From assembly GCA_964534515.1 (NCBI GenBank), contig CAZHPW010000034.1, forward strand, positions 1 to 22,284: a stretch of DNA of 22,284 nt, written 5' to 3'. The stretch's first letter is position 1; every line of letters starts with the position of its first letter. Source of the DNA: UBA6115 sp964534515 (GTDB taxonomy: Bacteria; Bacillota; Clostridia; Christensenellales; Aristaeellaceae). A program made the translations under genes and the position numbers. This document shows, piece after piece, positions 1 to 8,201 of the stretch. The notes below the pieces were generated by a model. The model worked only from the letters and a program-made list of their open reading frames with translations, had not been told where the DNA came from and did no database searches.

Positions 1-1233
1 GTTGACATCCGCGACGCTGACGCCGGCGCCCGCCGCGATGCGCTTGCGGCGGCTGGCGTTGAGGATGTCAGGATTCCTGCGTTCCTTCTTGGTCATGCTT
101 CTGATGATGGCTTCGGGCTTCTTCATCGCCTGGTCATCCACTTCAACATTCTTGAGCTTGTTTCCGACCCCGGGAAGCATTCCCAGCACGTTTTGCAGGG
201 GACCCATCTTTTTAAGCTGCTGCATCTGCTCTAAAAAGTCATCCAGGCTCAAGTCCTGGGGCTGCTTGTTCTTGGCGGCGGCTTTTTCAGCCTGCTCAAG
301 GTCAAAGGACTCGGTCGCCTTCTCAATCAGGGTCAGCACATCGCCCATGCCGAGGATGCGGGACGCCATGCGGTCAGGATGGAAGGGCTCAATATCGCTC
401 ATCTTTTCACCGGTGCCCGCGAACTTGATGGGCTTGCCGGTGATGGACCTGGCGGAGAGCGCGGCGCCGCCCCTGGTGTCGCTGTCCAATTTGGTGATGA
501 TGATGCCGTCAATGCCCAGTTTTTCGTTAAAGCTCTTGGCGACATTGACCGCGTCCTGACCGGTCATCGCGTCCACCGTCAAGAGAATTTCCTGCGGGCG
601 GACGGCGGCCTTGATTTGGCTGAGCTCATCCATGAGCGCGTCATCAATGTGCAAGCGGCCGGCGGTGTCAATGATGAGCACGTCGTTGCCGTAATACCGG
701 GCTTGCTCGACAGCTTCCTTTGAAGTGATAACCGGGTTCTGGGTTCCCTTCTCAAAGACGGGCACCCCCACCTTTTCACCGACAACCTGCAATTGCTTAA
801 TCGCGGCCGGGCGGTAGATATCACAGGCGGCCAGCAGGGGCTTTTTGCCGCTCTTTTTGAGGTAGCCCGCGAGCTTGCCGGCCATGGTTGTTTTACCGGC
901 GCCCTGAAGGCCGCACAAGAGGTAAATGGTCGGTACCGAGGATGACCAGGTCAGTTTGGCATTGGCGCCGCCCATCAGGTTGGTCAATTCCTCATTGACA
1001 ATCTTAATGACCTGCTGACCGGCGTTGAGTGAAGACAGGATTTCCGTCCCCACAGCGCGGTCAGTAACCGTCTTGATGAAGTCCTTTACGACCAGGTAAT
1101 TGACATCGGCCTCAAGCAGCGCCATGCGGACTTCACGCATCGCTTCCTTGATGTTCGCTTCACTGAGCTTTCCTTTACCGGTCAGCTTTTTGAACGCTCG
1201 TTGGAGCTTATCAGACAGGCTGTCAAACGCCAT
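1..1233 (-). CDS. ffh: Signal recognition particle GTPase Ffh, 3' end cut by window
   Basis: Ffh binds SRP RNA and the signal sequences of nascent membrane proteins and, with FtsY, delivers ribosomes to the Sec translocon. The frame is open from the ATG at 1233 to base 1, giving 411 codons, so the last part of the M domain is missing. The N domain starts MAFDSLSDKLQRAFKKL. The G domain shows the P-loop GLQGAGKTT (about residues 108-116), DTAGR and TKLDSDTRGGAAL, followed by the start of the Met-rich M domain. It overlaps the upstream ylxM by 11 bp, so the two are translationally coupled. The family call is firm. Only the C-terminal signal-peptide and RNA-binding helices cannot be judged. Confidence 0.97.
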   Translation of the reverse strand, partial: MAFDSLSDKLQRAFKKLTGKGKLSEANIKEAMREVRMALLEADVNYLVVKDFIKTVTDRAVGTEILSSLNAGQQVIKIVNEELTNLMGGANAKLTWSSSVPTIYLLCGLQGAGKTTMAGKLAGYLKKSGKKPLLAACDIYRPAAIKQLQVVGEKVGVPVFEKGTQNPVITSKEAVEQARYYGNDVLIIDTAGRLHIDDALMDELSQIKAAVRPQEILLTVDAMTGQDAVNVAKSFNEKLGIDGIIITKLDSDTRGGAALSARSITGKPIKFAGTGEKMSDIEPFHPDRMASRILGMGDVLTLIEKATESFDLEQAEKAAAKNKQPQDLSLDDFLEQMQQLKKMGPLQNVLGMLPGVGNKLKNVEVDDQAMKKPEAIIRSMTKKERRNPDILNASRRKRIAAGAGVSVADVN

Positions 1234-1603
1234 CTTTTCCGCCTTTCCGCTCAATGCCCATGTTGATGGCATCGATTGCTTCCTTGAGATAGTTCTCGGT
1301 ATCCGGGGTGGCTTTCACCTGGGTTAATAATGACTTGCAGCGTTCCAGCTGACTGCGCATGGACACAAAACTCGAGTAGAGCTTCAGGTGATTCTCCAAT
1401 TCGTCCAAGCGCTCATACGCGCGGTTGAGGTTGTCGCTCACCGCCTGGCGGGAGATGGACAATTGCCCGGCGATTTCAGACAGGGACAAGTCCTCATCAC
1501 AATACAACTCAATCAAGGTCTGCTGCCTGTCTGTCAGGAGCGGCGCGTAGAACTCGGCTAGCATGCCGTAACCGACTTTCTTGTTCAATCCATCCTTGCT
1601 CAT
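1223..1603 (-). CDS. ylxM: YlxM-family SRP-associated helix-turn-helix protein
   Basis: This is a small cytosolic protein of the YlxM/UPF0122 family, which in Gram-positives sits directly before ffh and is thought to modulate SRP. It has 126 residues, the usual length of about 110-120 plus a short tail. A sigma-70 region-4-like HTH is visible around residues 25-65 (LTDRQQTLIELYCDEDLSLSEIA, then SISRQAVSDNLNRAYERLDELE, given as two parts). The start is set by a strong AAAGGAGGAG site just upstream of the ATG. Its stop lies inside ffh (11-bp overlap). It is the first gene after a dedicated promoter that overlaps the thiI terminator. The exact molecular role in this lineage is inferred. Confidence 0.93.
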   Translation of the reverse strand: MSKDGLNKKVGYGMLAEFYAPLLTDRQQTLIELYCDEDLSLSEIAGQLSISRQAVSDNLNRAYERLDELENHLKLYSSFVSMRSQLERCKSLLTQVKATPDTENYLKEAIDAINMGIERKGGKDGV

Positions 1604-1633
1604 ACGCTCCTCCTTTCAAAGACAACAAACAGT

Positions 1634-1661
1634 ATTATACACGATGAAAAACAGGTGTCAA
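1634..1661 (-). promoter_or_regulatory. Sigma-A promoter of ylxM-ffh, embedded in a terminator
   Basis: On the minus strand, TTGACA (1661-1656), a 16-bp spacer and TATAAT (1639-1634) give perfect -35 and -10 hexamers. The -35 box lies inside the terminator hairpin that ends the upstream operon (1648-1685), so the same bases serve both signals. The SD and ATG of ylxM follow about 30 nt downstream, leaving a very short 5' UTR. Confidence 0.85.
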
Positions 1662-1685
1662 GCATTTTATCTTGACACCTGTTTT
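1648..1685 (-). terminator. Rho-independent terminator after thiI
   Basis: A perfect 15-bp inverted repeat (1648-1662 with 1671-1685) and an 8-nt loop follow the thiI stop (1697) by 12 nt. On the minus strand the hairpin ends in a run of five T. The stem has A/T ends and a CAGGTGTCAAG core. It should close the long asp23-to-thiI transcription unit. Confidence 0.88.
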
Positions 1686-1696
1686 CTTATATGCTA

Positions 1697-2857
1697 TCAA
1701 CCGACTTCAATGACTTCCGTGTTTTCAATGGCTCTTTGGAGCATTTCCTCCAGTTGGTTATCATTTTGGAGTGGTTTCTCGGCATACTCAGCCTGCTTGA
1801 GCTTGGGATGGGTAACCGGGTGGCGGGGTGTGAACACGGTGCAGCAGTCCTCAAAAGGAAGAACCGAGGTCTCATACGCGCCCATTTTGACGGATTCCCC
1901 GATGATTTCAAGCTTGTCAGTGCCAATCAAAGGCCTGAACACCGGACAGGTCACCACCGCGTCCGTACAGGCCAGCGCTTCCAGCGTCTGGCTGGCTACC
2001 TGGCCAATGCTCTCACCGGTAATCAAAGCCAGAGCCTTTTCTTTAATAGCCAAGCGGTCGGCGATGCGCATCATGTTGCGGCGCATGATGAGAGTGGTAA
2101 AATCCTCCGGGCATTTCTCGTGGATGGCCTGCTGGATTTCGGTGAACGGCACCACGTGCAGGCGAATCTTTCCGCAGAAACCGGAGAGGATGCGCGCCAA
2201 GGTAACAACTTTTTCCTTGACCTGTTCACCGGTATACGGGAAGGAGTGGTAATAAACGGCACTGAGTTCAACACCGCGCCTGGCAATCCTGTAGCCGGCG
2301 ACCGGGCTGTCAATCCCGCCTGACAAGAGCAGCATGGCTTTGCCGCTGGTGCCGGTAGGCAAACCGCCGACACCTGGAATGGACTGTACGTACAGGAGCG
2401 CCTTGTCCCGGATTTCTACCTGCAAGACGTGCTCCGGATTATGGACATCCACGCTCAGCCCGGGGTTGCGCTCCAGGACATAGCCCCCCACTTGGATGGC
2501 AATCTGGGGTGAATCCAGGAAGTACATCTTGTCAGCGCGCCTGGCAAGCACTTTGAAACTGCCCGTCAAACCACTCATCATAAGAGAAGCCTGCTCGCAC
2601 ACCGCGTCAAAATCATCCTTCTCCATTTCAAGCGTGGGGCTCACCGCGTGAACGCCAAACACTTTGCTAACCGCGTCAATGCAGGCCGTTTCATCAGAAT
2701 AGCCGCTGACAAAAATGCGGCTGTCATGCAAGCGCACCTGCGCGCCAAAGGAGGCGACAGCCTGCTTGATATTGCGAATCAACATCCTTTGAAAGTAGGG
2801 TCGGTTCTGGCCTTTCAGATGGACCTCGGCATATTTCACCAGCAACAAGTTTCTCAT
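1697..2857 (-). CDS. thiI: tRNA 4-thiouridine sulfurtransferase ThiI (no rhodanese domain)
   Basis: ThiI adenylates U8 of tRNA and inserts sulfur to make s4U, and in some species also supplies sulfur for thiazole synthesis. The 386-residue protein has the N-terminal ferredoxin-like/THUMP region (about 1-165) and the PP-loop SGGIDS (179-184) of the ATP-pyrophosphatase domain. The conserved LPFEDCCTVF motif (about 333-342) holds the cysteine equivalent to the first catalytic Cys of E. coli ThiI. It ends without the C-terminal rhodanese domain of the roughly 480-residue enterobacterial enzyme, as in the Bacillus type. Sulfur is therefore expected to come directly from the cysteine desulfurase encoded 3 nt upstream. 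An SD (AGGAGATAGAAT) precedes the ATG. Confidence 0.95.
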   Translation of the reverse strand: MRNLLLVKYAEVHLKGQNRPYFQRMLIRNIKQAVASFGAQVRLHDSRIFVSGYSDETACIDAVSKVFGVHAVSPTLEMEKDDFDAVCEQASLMMSGLTGSFKVLARRADKMYFLDSPQIAIQVGGYVLERNPGLSVDVHNPEHVLQVEIRDKALLYVQSIPGVGGLPTGTSGKAMLLLSGGIDSPVAGYRIARRGVELSAVYYHSFPYTGEQVKEKVVTLARILSGFCGKIRLHVVPFTEIQQAIHEKCPEDFTTLIMRRNMMRIADRLAIKEKALALITGESIGQVASQTLEALACTDAVVTCPVFRPLIGTDKLEIIGESVKMGAYETSVLPFEDCCTVFTPRHPVTHPKLKQAEYAEKPLQNDNQLEEMLQRAIENTEVIEVG

Positions 2858-2860
2858 ATT

Positions 2861-4000
2861 CTATCTCCTGGTATACTTTCGGAGGCTCTCATAAGCCCGG
2901 TGAACGGCCTCCGCGGTTTGTTCAATTTCTTCCATTGTCGTTTCACAGCTTAAGCTGAATCTCAGCGCGGTATTGGCAAGCTCAGAGGGCGTGCCCATCG
3001 CGCCTAATGTCAGACTTGGCTTCTTTTGCTTGGAGGAGCAGGCGGAGCCTTGGCTCACAAGCACGCCAAACCCTTCCAGTTGATGCATCAAAGTTTGCGC
3101 GAGCACCGGCGGAAAGGAAAGGTTCAAAATGTGCGGACCGGCGGCTTCATTATAAGGTTCCGGCCCATTTATGCGCACTTCCGGAACTTTCTCAGCAATG
3201 CGCTCATACAGCCTTTGCTTGAGTGCCAACATGTTGTGGGCTTTTGGATAATGCTCAGTGGCCGCTTTTAATCCCGCAATTCCTACTGTGTTTTCGGTTC
3301 CAGAGCGCAGGCCGTTTTCCTGTTTTCCGCCAAACACAATGGGGCTTAACCGGATATTTTTCCTGAGCGCGAGCGCGCCGATGCCCTTTGGCCCGTGAAT
3401 CTTGTGTCCGGACAGGGCATAGGAATCAACACCTGACCTCATACTGAAGGGAAGTTTTAGGAAACCTTGCACGCCGTCTACATGAATCCGGGCTTTGGGA
3501 CAAAGCCGATTGCGCAAGGATATGACCTGCTCTATCGGTTGGATACTTCCCACCTCGTTGTTCATTTGCATGACGCAAATAAGCGTGGTCTCCGGCGTCA
3601 TGAGTTCTTCAGCCTTGTTGAGGTCAAGAACGCCATATTGATCAACCGGCATGGACATGACTTCATGATGCTCAGATAAAGCGCGGCAGCTTTCCGCGAC
3701 CGCGGAATGCTCTACCGCGGAGTAAAGCACACGCCCTTTTCCCCTATACCCTTGCATCATGCCCAAAATCGCGATGTTGTTGGCTTCCGTACCGCCGGAA
3801 GTAAAATAGACCTCATCAGCTGACAGGGTGGATTTAATCAGTTCCCGGCAGGCGTCCATGGCTTTCCTGGCCGTCAAACCCAAAGCATACAAAGAGGACG
3901 GGTTATAATACCCATCCTGCATGGAAAGCGTCATCGCTTCGACAACCTGGGGAAAGGGCCTGGTCGTTGCCGCGTTGTCAAGATAAATCAGCTTGCTCAA
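2861..4000 (-). CDS. Cysteine desulfurase (NifS/IscS family), TTG start
   Basis: This PLP enzyme converts cysteine to alanine and passes on persulfide sulfur. The 379 residues carry the family landmarks: LDNAATT at the N-terminus, His98 stacking on PLP, SGHK with the Schiff-base Lys200, RSGTEN, and the mobile loop SQGSACSS with catalytic Cys321. The start is TTG at 4000-3998. It overlaps the upstream stop as TTGA, and no ATG lies at a sensible position. Because thiI follows after 3 nt, this is probably the dedicated NifZ-like sulfur donor for tRNA s4U rather than a general IscS. That specialisation is inferred from context. The catalytic assignment is secure. Confidence 0.94.
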   Translation of the reverse strand: MSKLIYLDNAATTRPFPQVVEAMTLSMQDGYYNPSSLYALGLTARKAMDACRELIKSTLSADEVYFTSGGTEANNIAILGMMQGYRGKGRVLYSAVEHSAVAESCRALSEHHEVMSMPVDQYGVLDLNKAEELMTPETTLICVMQMNNEVGSIQPIEQVISLRNRLCPKARIHVDGVQGFLKLPFSMRSGVDSYALSGHKIHGPKGIGALALRKNIRLSPIVFGGKQENGLRSGTENTVGIAGLKAATEHYPKAHNMLALKQRLYERIAEKVPEVRINGPEPYNEAAGPHILNLSFPPVLAQTLMHQLEGFGVLVSQGSACSSKQKKPSLTLGAMGTPSELANTALRFSLSCETTMEEIEQTAEAVHRAYESLRKYTRR

Positions 4001-4557
4001 TTTGTCTGGAACTTGCCCTGGCCTACATTCTTCTTGATGAGGTCAATCATTTCGTCGCTGGGCTCAATCACAAGCAAGGTCTTCTTGCTGTCTTTGGTGA
4101 AGTAGAAATAAAACAGGTTGGCGTCCCGGTTGAGGAACCAGTTAAGCCTGGTCACATTGGGCGTGTTTAAAAACCTGTGAAAGGAACCGGAGCTGACAAG
4201 CCCGCAGGCCTCAACATTGCGGATGTTCATGGTGCCAAGGGCTTTGCGTTTTCGGTTGTTATATACCTGGGCAAAATCCATGGTGCCGTTTGTGAAGGTG
4301 TACTCGTATTCGGTACGGATGCGGTCTTTAAAAATGAAAAGCAAAACGGCCATCGCGCCAACCAAAAGGGTGATGGCGATGTAAATCATCATTTCTACTG
4401 TAAAACCCTGGGTAGAAATCATGACCATTACCGACTGCAGCAAGAACACGGCCAGAATGGCGGATACGACCATGGAAATGTTCGCAAGCGCCATGGTTAC
4501 GCCCTCAAAGCCTTTGTTGCGTCTGGTTACGACTTCTTCCCTGAATTGATCTAACAT
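3997..4557 (-). CDS. DUF6106-like two-TM membrane protein of unknown function
   Basis: The 186-residue protein has a short charged N-terminus (FREEVVTRRNKGFEG) and two strong hydrophobic segments at about 23-48 and 55-77. A cytoplasmic soluble domain of about 105 residues follows and contains the sequence YEYTFTNGTMDFAQVYNNRKRK. I believe this resembles the DUF6106 family seen in Clostridia, from memory of the N-terminal pattern only. No catalytic motif is visible. It sits 10 nt after the PAP2-like gene and overlaps the desulfurase start by 4 nt, so it is co-translated with sulfur-transfer genes. No function should be assigned. The ATG at 4557 follows an AGGGGAAATGAC ribosome site. Confidence 0.8.
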   Translation of the reverse strand: MLDQFREEVVTRRNKGFEGVTMALANISMVVSAILAVFLLQSVMVMISTQGFTVEMMIYIAITLLVGAMAVLLFIFKDRIRTEYEYTFTNGTMDFAQVYNNRKRKALGTMNIRNVEACGLVSSGSFHRFLNTPNVTRLNWFLNRDANLFYFYFTKDSKKTLLVIEPSDEMIDLIKKNVGQGKFQTN

Positions 4558-4567
4558 GTCATTTCCC

Positions 4568-5005
4568 CTATCTAAAGAATATTGGCATTAAAACACCAAG
4601 CACAGCGCCAAAGAAGGCCTCTGTGGGTGTGTGACCGACCAGCTCCTGCAAGGTTTCATCCGTGATGGGCTGACCTTCAACAATGGTTCTGCGGATAATC
4701 TTGTTGAGCACCTTGCTTTGCTCCCCGGTGTGAAACCTGACGCCGATGGCATCGGTAATAACGATGGACGCCATCACAGCGCAAATAGCAAAAGCGGTAG
4801 AACCCAGGCCTTCCCGGAGCGCGACCATAATGGCCAGGGAGACCACAACCGCGGTATGGGCGCTGGGCATCCCGCCGTTGTTGAACATCTTTCTGAAGTT
4901 CAACACGCGGGTAATCCGCCAATCTATCAAGGTTTTTACCACCTGGGCTGTTACCCAGGACGCAATGCAACAAAGAATAATTTTGTTGCCCAGCAGTTCT
5001 TTCAA
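4568..5005 (-). CDS. Divergent PAP2 (DUF212/YuiD) membrane protein
   Basis: This is a small membrane protein of the divergent PAP2 family, related to acid phosphatase/vanadium haloperoxidase folds. Visible landmarks are NNGGMPSAHTAVVVSL (the PSxH-type motif), IVITDAIGVRFHTGEQ and the C-terminal VGHTPTEAFFGAVLG, with several hydrophobic helices between. An upstream TTG at 5017 would add four residues, but it has no SD. The GGAGG at 5014-5010 instead sits 5 nt before the TTG at 5005, so I take that start (145 residues, MKELLGNKIIL...), which matches the usual length. Family members probably act on lipid phosphates, but the substrate is unknown. Neighbouring ispA hints at polyprenyl phosphate chemistry as inference only. 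Confidence 0.88.
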   Translation of the reverse strand: MKELLGNKIILCCIASWVTAQVVKTLIDWRITRVLNFRKMFNNGGMPSAHTAVVVSLAIMVALREGLGSTAFAICAVMASIVITDAIGVRFHTGEQSKVLNKIIRRTIVEGQPITDETLQELVGHTPTEAFFGAVLGVLMPIFFR

Positions 5006-5030
5006 GAAAGCCTCCAATGACTTAATGGTG

Positions 5031-5924
5031 TTATTTTACTCGTTCCGGGATGGAATTGGCAAGTGAACGGAAAAACGCGGCATTTCCAGAAAAAGCGTCA
5101 GCCGCTTCCACCGCCAGATTGACCGCGTTTTGCGCGTCAACCTTCGCCTGCTCCAGCCCCACCACACCGGGCCAGGTCAATTTGCCAAGGATCTTGTCCC
5201 GCATGCCCTGTTTCCCGGTGATATCGGGGTCACCCTGCAAATCAAGCAGGTCATCGGTAATCTGGAAGGCCAGGCCCAGGTTCAATCCATAGGTCTCGGC
5301 CATTTTCTGGTTTTCTTTCGGCGCGTCCGAAAGGGCAAGACCCATTAGCAAAGGCGCGGTGAGCAGGTCGGCGGTCTTGTGCCGGTGAATGTAGCCGAGC
5401 ATTTTCTCATCAGTTTGTTTGCCTGCCAGGAATATGTCCGCCGTCTGCCCCGCAATCATGCCGCCCGTGCCGGACAGGCGGGAGAGGATGTTAATCGCCT
5501 TTAGCGCGTTTTTCAAAGGAGAAGCGCTCATTAATTCAAACGCGTAGGTTAACAGCGCGTCCCCCGCCAGGATGGCCATTCCCTCGCCATACACCTTGTG
5601 ATTGGTGGGCTTTCCCCGGCGCAGGTCATCATCATCCATCGCTGGCAAATCATCATGGACCAAGGAATAGGTATGAATCATCTCAACCGCGGCGGCAAAC
5701 GGCAATGCCGGGGTTAAATCCTCCTGATAGGCGTTATAGGCAGCCAACAACAGAACCGGTCGGATGCGCTTGCCGCCGGAAAGCAGGCTGTAACGCATGC
5801 CCTCGGCAAGCAGCTTTGGTATCCCCTTTTCCTGCCAATCTTCTTTAGGCAGCGGCAGGAACTGTTCAAGCGCCTGCTCTGTCATTAAGCGGTAGCGCTC
5901 ATATTGCTCGGAATATGTGCTCAT
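5031..5924 (-). CDS. ispA: Farnesyl diphosphate synthase (IspA-type polyprenyl synthetase)
   Basis: The enzyme condenses IPP with DMAPP and GPP to make farnesyl diphosphate, a precursor of undecaprenyl carriers and quinones. In the 297 residues the GGKRIRP substrate-binding motif (about 50-56), the first Asp-rich motif HDDLPAMDDDD (90-100) and the second, QITDDLLD (221-228), are all present. Tyr86, five residues before the first Asp pair, is the bulky residue typical of C15-limited enzymes such as E. coli IspA. The start overlaps the xseB stop as ATGA. The xseA-xseB-ispA order is common in Bacillota. Product length is inferred from one residue and the family, not measured. Confidence 0.95.
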   Translation of the reverse strand: MSTYSEQYERYRLMTEQALEQFLPLPKEDWQEKGIPKLLAEGMRYSLLSGGKRIRPVLLLAAYNAYQEDLTPALPFAAAVEMIHTYSLVHDDLPAMDDDDLRRGKPTNHKVYGEGMAILAGDALLTYAFELMSASPLKNALKAINILSRLSGTGGMIAGQTADIFLAGKQTDEKMLGYIHRHKTADLLTAPLLMGLALSDAPKENQKMAETYGLNLGLAFQITDDLLDLQGDPDITGKQGMRDKILGKLTWPGVVGLEQAKVDAQNAVNLAVEAADAFSGNAAFFRSLANSIPERVK

Positions 5925-6145
5925 TGTTCATCCACCTGCTTGAGTTTGCCGTCTTTTAACTCATTCAGGGTGCTTTCAGCCATCGCCAGCTCTTTCTTTA
6001 GCCCCTCTGCCAGCACCATTCCCTGCTCATAGAGTTTCAGCAGCTCATCCAAGCCGAGCTTGCCTTCTTCCATCTGCTCAGTTAGTTTTTCAAGCGCTTC
6101 CAGCCTGTCCTCAAAGCGAAGCGGTGCCTGTTCTTTCTTTGCCAT
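5921..6145 (-). CDS. xseB: Exodeoxyribonuclease VII small subunit
   Basis: XseB binds along the XseA coiled coil to form exonuclease VII, which degrades single-stranded DNA. The 74-residue all-helical protein has the family core FEDRLEALEKLTEQMEEGKL followed by LDELLKLYEQGM. Its SD (AAGGAG) is made from the last two sense codons of xseA, which ends 2 nt before this ATG. Its own stop overlaps the ispA start by 4 nt. Length and position directly after xseA make the assignment firm. Confidence 0.95.
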   Translation of the reverse strand: MAKKEQAPLRFEDRLEALEKLTEQMEEGKLGLDELLKLYEQGMVLAEGLKKELAMAESTLNELKDGKLKQVDEQ

Positions 6146-6147
6146 AT

Positions 6148-7344
6148 TTACTCCTTGATTGTACTGATGGTTTGAACCACTGCCACCCCATCCGAAAAGC
6201 GAAGGCTCATTTCACCGGAGGCGTCCAAAACGCTGCTTACCGGCTTGTTATCCTTCAGCGCGATGACATAGCCGCGTCTTAAGGTTTGCATTGGCCCTGA
6301 TTGTGTAAAGCGCTCAATCAGCTTGTCGGCTTTGCCCTTTTGAGTCAACAGCCGGTTGTCCATGGCGGCGTTCATTCTGTTTTGCAGGTTCATCACCTGT
6401 AAGCCCATGACGTTCAGCCGCGTACTCGGGTTGTTTTTCACAAGGCCAGATTCCAAAGCGGTCAACCTTGTCCGCATTTGCTCCAGATTGCTGAGCACCT
6501 GCTGTTCCAAAAAGCGGGTGAGGCCATCTATCTGTCTGAGCAATTCACCCTTTAGGGGAACAGCCAACTCGGCCGCCTGGGACGGGGTTGCCGCCCTGAC
6601 ATCGGCGGTGAAGTCCGCAAGCGTAACATCCGTTTCATGACCAACCGCCGAGATAACCGGCTTCTCGCAATCGGCAATGGCACGCACCAGCGCCTCTTCA
6701 TTGAAAGCCCACAAATCTTCCAGGGAACCGCCGCCGCGGCCGATGATGATGACATCCACTTGCGGCAAGGCTTCGATTTCTTTTAGTCCCGCGACCAAAT
6801 CCTCCCCAGCGCCGTTGCCCTGCACTGCCGCGGCTCTGATATAAAGCGGCAGCCCAGGAAACCTGCGGTTGGCCACTGTTTTAATGTCGTGAAGGACAGC
6901 GCCGCCAATGGAGGTAACAATACCAACCCCTTTGGGCAACAAGGGCAAAGGACGTTTGCGCCCGACATCAAACAGGCCTTCTTTTTGTAGCCTCTCCTTG
7001 TTCTTTAGGAAGAGTTCATACAGCACGCCCGCGCCGTCACTGACCATGGCTTCGCCATAAAACTGGTAGGAGCCGCTGGCTGTGTACAAACCGACTGAGC
7101 CTGACAACATCACCATCATGCCGTCTGAAGGTTGAAAGCGCAGCATCTGAGCGTACTGGCGGAACATGACGCAGCTGAGCCTGCTTGCCTGATCTTTCAG
7201 CGTGAAGTACAGATGTCCTGAGGTGTGGCGTTTAAAATTACTGATTTCACCGCGGACCGCGATGCTTTGCAGCATCGGGTCACCTGCGAGCGTGCGCCTG
7301 ACGTATTCGTTGAGGTCTGTAACGCTTAGAGGGCTTGCGCGCAT
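6148..7344 (-). CDS. xseA: Exodeoxyribonuclease VII large subunit
   Basis: This is the catalytic subunit of exonuclease VII (single-strand DNA processing and repair). The 398 residues comprise an N-terminal OB-fold (about 1-100, starting PLSVTDLNEYVRRTL) with the typical GEISNFKRHTSGHLYFTLKD. The catalytic core carries GVGIVTS, GRGGGSLEDLWAFNEE and SAVGHETDVTLADF. A coiled-coil segment and a short C-terminal domain ending in the RGYVI-type motif follow. It is shorter than the 456-residue E. coli protein, as is usual in Gram-positives. The ATG lies inside the end of folD (19-bp overlap) with GGAAGC as a modest SD, so translation is coupled. Confidence 0.95.
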   Translation of the reverse strand: MRASPLSVTDLNEYVRRTLAGDPMLQSIAVRGEISNFKRHTSGHLYFTLKDQASRLSCVMFRQYAQMLRFQPSDGMMVMLSGSVGLYTASGSYQFYGEAMVSDGAGVLYELFLKNKERLQKEGLFDVGRKRPLPLLPKGVGIVTSIGGAVLHDIKTVANRRFPGLPLYIRAAAVQGNGAGEDLVAGLKEIEALPQVDVIIIGRGGGSLEDLWAFNEEALVRAIADCEKPVISAVGHETDVTLADFTADVRAATPSQAAELAVPLKGELLRQIDGLTRFLEQQVLSNLEQMRTRLTALESGLVKNNPSTRLNVMGLQVMNLQNRMNAAMDNRLLTQKGKADKLIERFTQSGPMQTLRRGYVIALKDNKPVSSVLDASGEMSLRFSDGVAVVQTISTIKE

Positions 7345-8171
7345 GCCGCTTCCAGGGTATTCTCCATCAGCATGCTGATGGTCATTTTGCCAACGCCTCC
7401 AGGCACAGGCGTGATGTAGCCGGCGACATTCTCTACTTCTTCAAAATCAACATCGCCAACCACCTTACCATCCACCCGGTTGATGCCCACATCAATGACC
7501 ACACAACCGGGCTTGACCATGTCAGCGGTCACAAACTTGGCCTTGCCGATGGCCGCGACCAGAATATCCGCCCGCTTGGTATGTTCCTTCAAATCCTTGG
7601 TTCTGGAGTGGCAGATGGTGACCGTGCAGTTTTCATTGAGCAGCAGCATGGCGGCCGGCTTGCCCACGATGTTGGAGCGGCCGATAATCACCGCTTCCTT
7701 GCCGTTTAGGTCAATGCCGGCATCCTTGAGCATGTACAGAACGCCCTTGGGTGTGCAGGGCACGATGCCTTTCTGGCCGGTAAACAGCTTGCCGGCGTTC
7801 ATCAGATGAAAGCCGTCCACATCTTTTTCAGGCAGGATGGTCGCCAGCGCCTTTTGCTCATCCAGGTGTTTGGGCAGGGGCAGCTGAACCAATATGCCAT
7901 GGACTTGCTTGTCACGGTTGAGTTCTTCAATCGTCGCTTCCAGCTTATCCTGGCTGCAATCCGCATCCAGGCGAATGGTTCTAGAGTAGATGCCGATGGT
8001 TTCACAGGCGATGCCTTTGTTGCGCACATAAATCTGGCTGGCAGGATCCTCACCGACCAATACAACCGCGAGGCCGGGAACAATGCCTTTGTCTTTGAGC
8101 TGCGCGACCTTTTCTTTTTGTTTGAGGGTCAATTGCTCTGAAAGTACTTTTCCGCTTAATAGCTGAGCCAT
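7326..8171 (-). CDS. folD: Methylenetetrahydrofolate dehydrogenase/cyclohydrolase FolD
   Basis: FolD oxidises 5,10-methylene-THF and hydrolyses the methenyl product to 10-formyl-THF for purine and initiator fMet synthesis. The protein shows GEDPASQIYVRNK with the catalytic Tyr and Lys, VHGILVQLPLP, KDVDGFH, the nucleotide-binding GRSNIVGKPAAMLL and TPVPGGVGKMT near the C-terminus. The frame is open to 8231, but AAAGGAG lies 7 nt before the ATG at 8171. The extra 20 codons would run through an RNA hairpin, so I use 8171 (281 residues, the normal family length). A 121-nt spacer with a stem-loop separates it from nusB. It overlaps xseA by 19 bp. Confidence 0.96.
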   Translation of the reverse strand: MAQLLSGKVLSEQLTLKQKEKVAQLKDKGIVPGLAVVLVGEDPASQIYVRNKGIACETIGIYSRTIRLDADCSQDKLEATIEELNRDKQVHGILVQLPLPKHLDEQKALATILPEKDVDGFHLMNAGKLFTGQKGIVPCTPKGVLYMLKDAGIDLNGKEAVIIGRSNIVGKPAAMLLLNENCTVTICHSRTKDLKEHTKRADILVAAIGKAKFVTADMVKPGCVVIDVGINRVDGKVVGDVDFEEVENVAGYITPVPGGVGKMTISMLMENTLEAACAQAL

Positions 8172-8201
8172 TTTGTAACTCCTTTCCGTTTTATCCATTC
8201 T

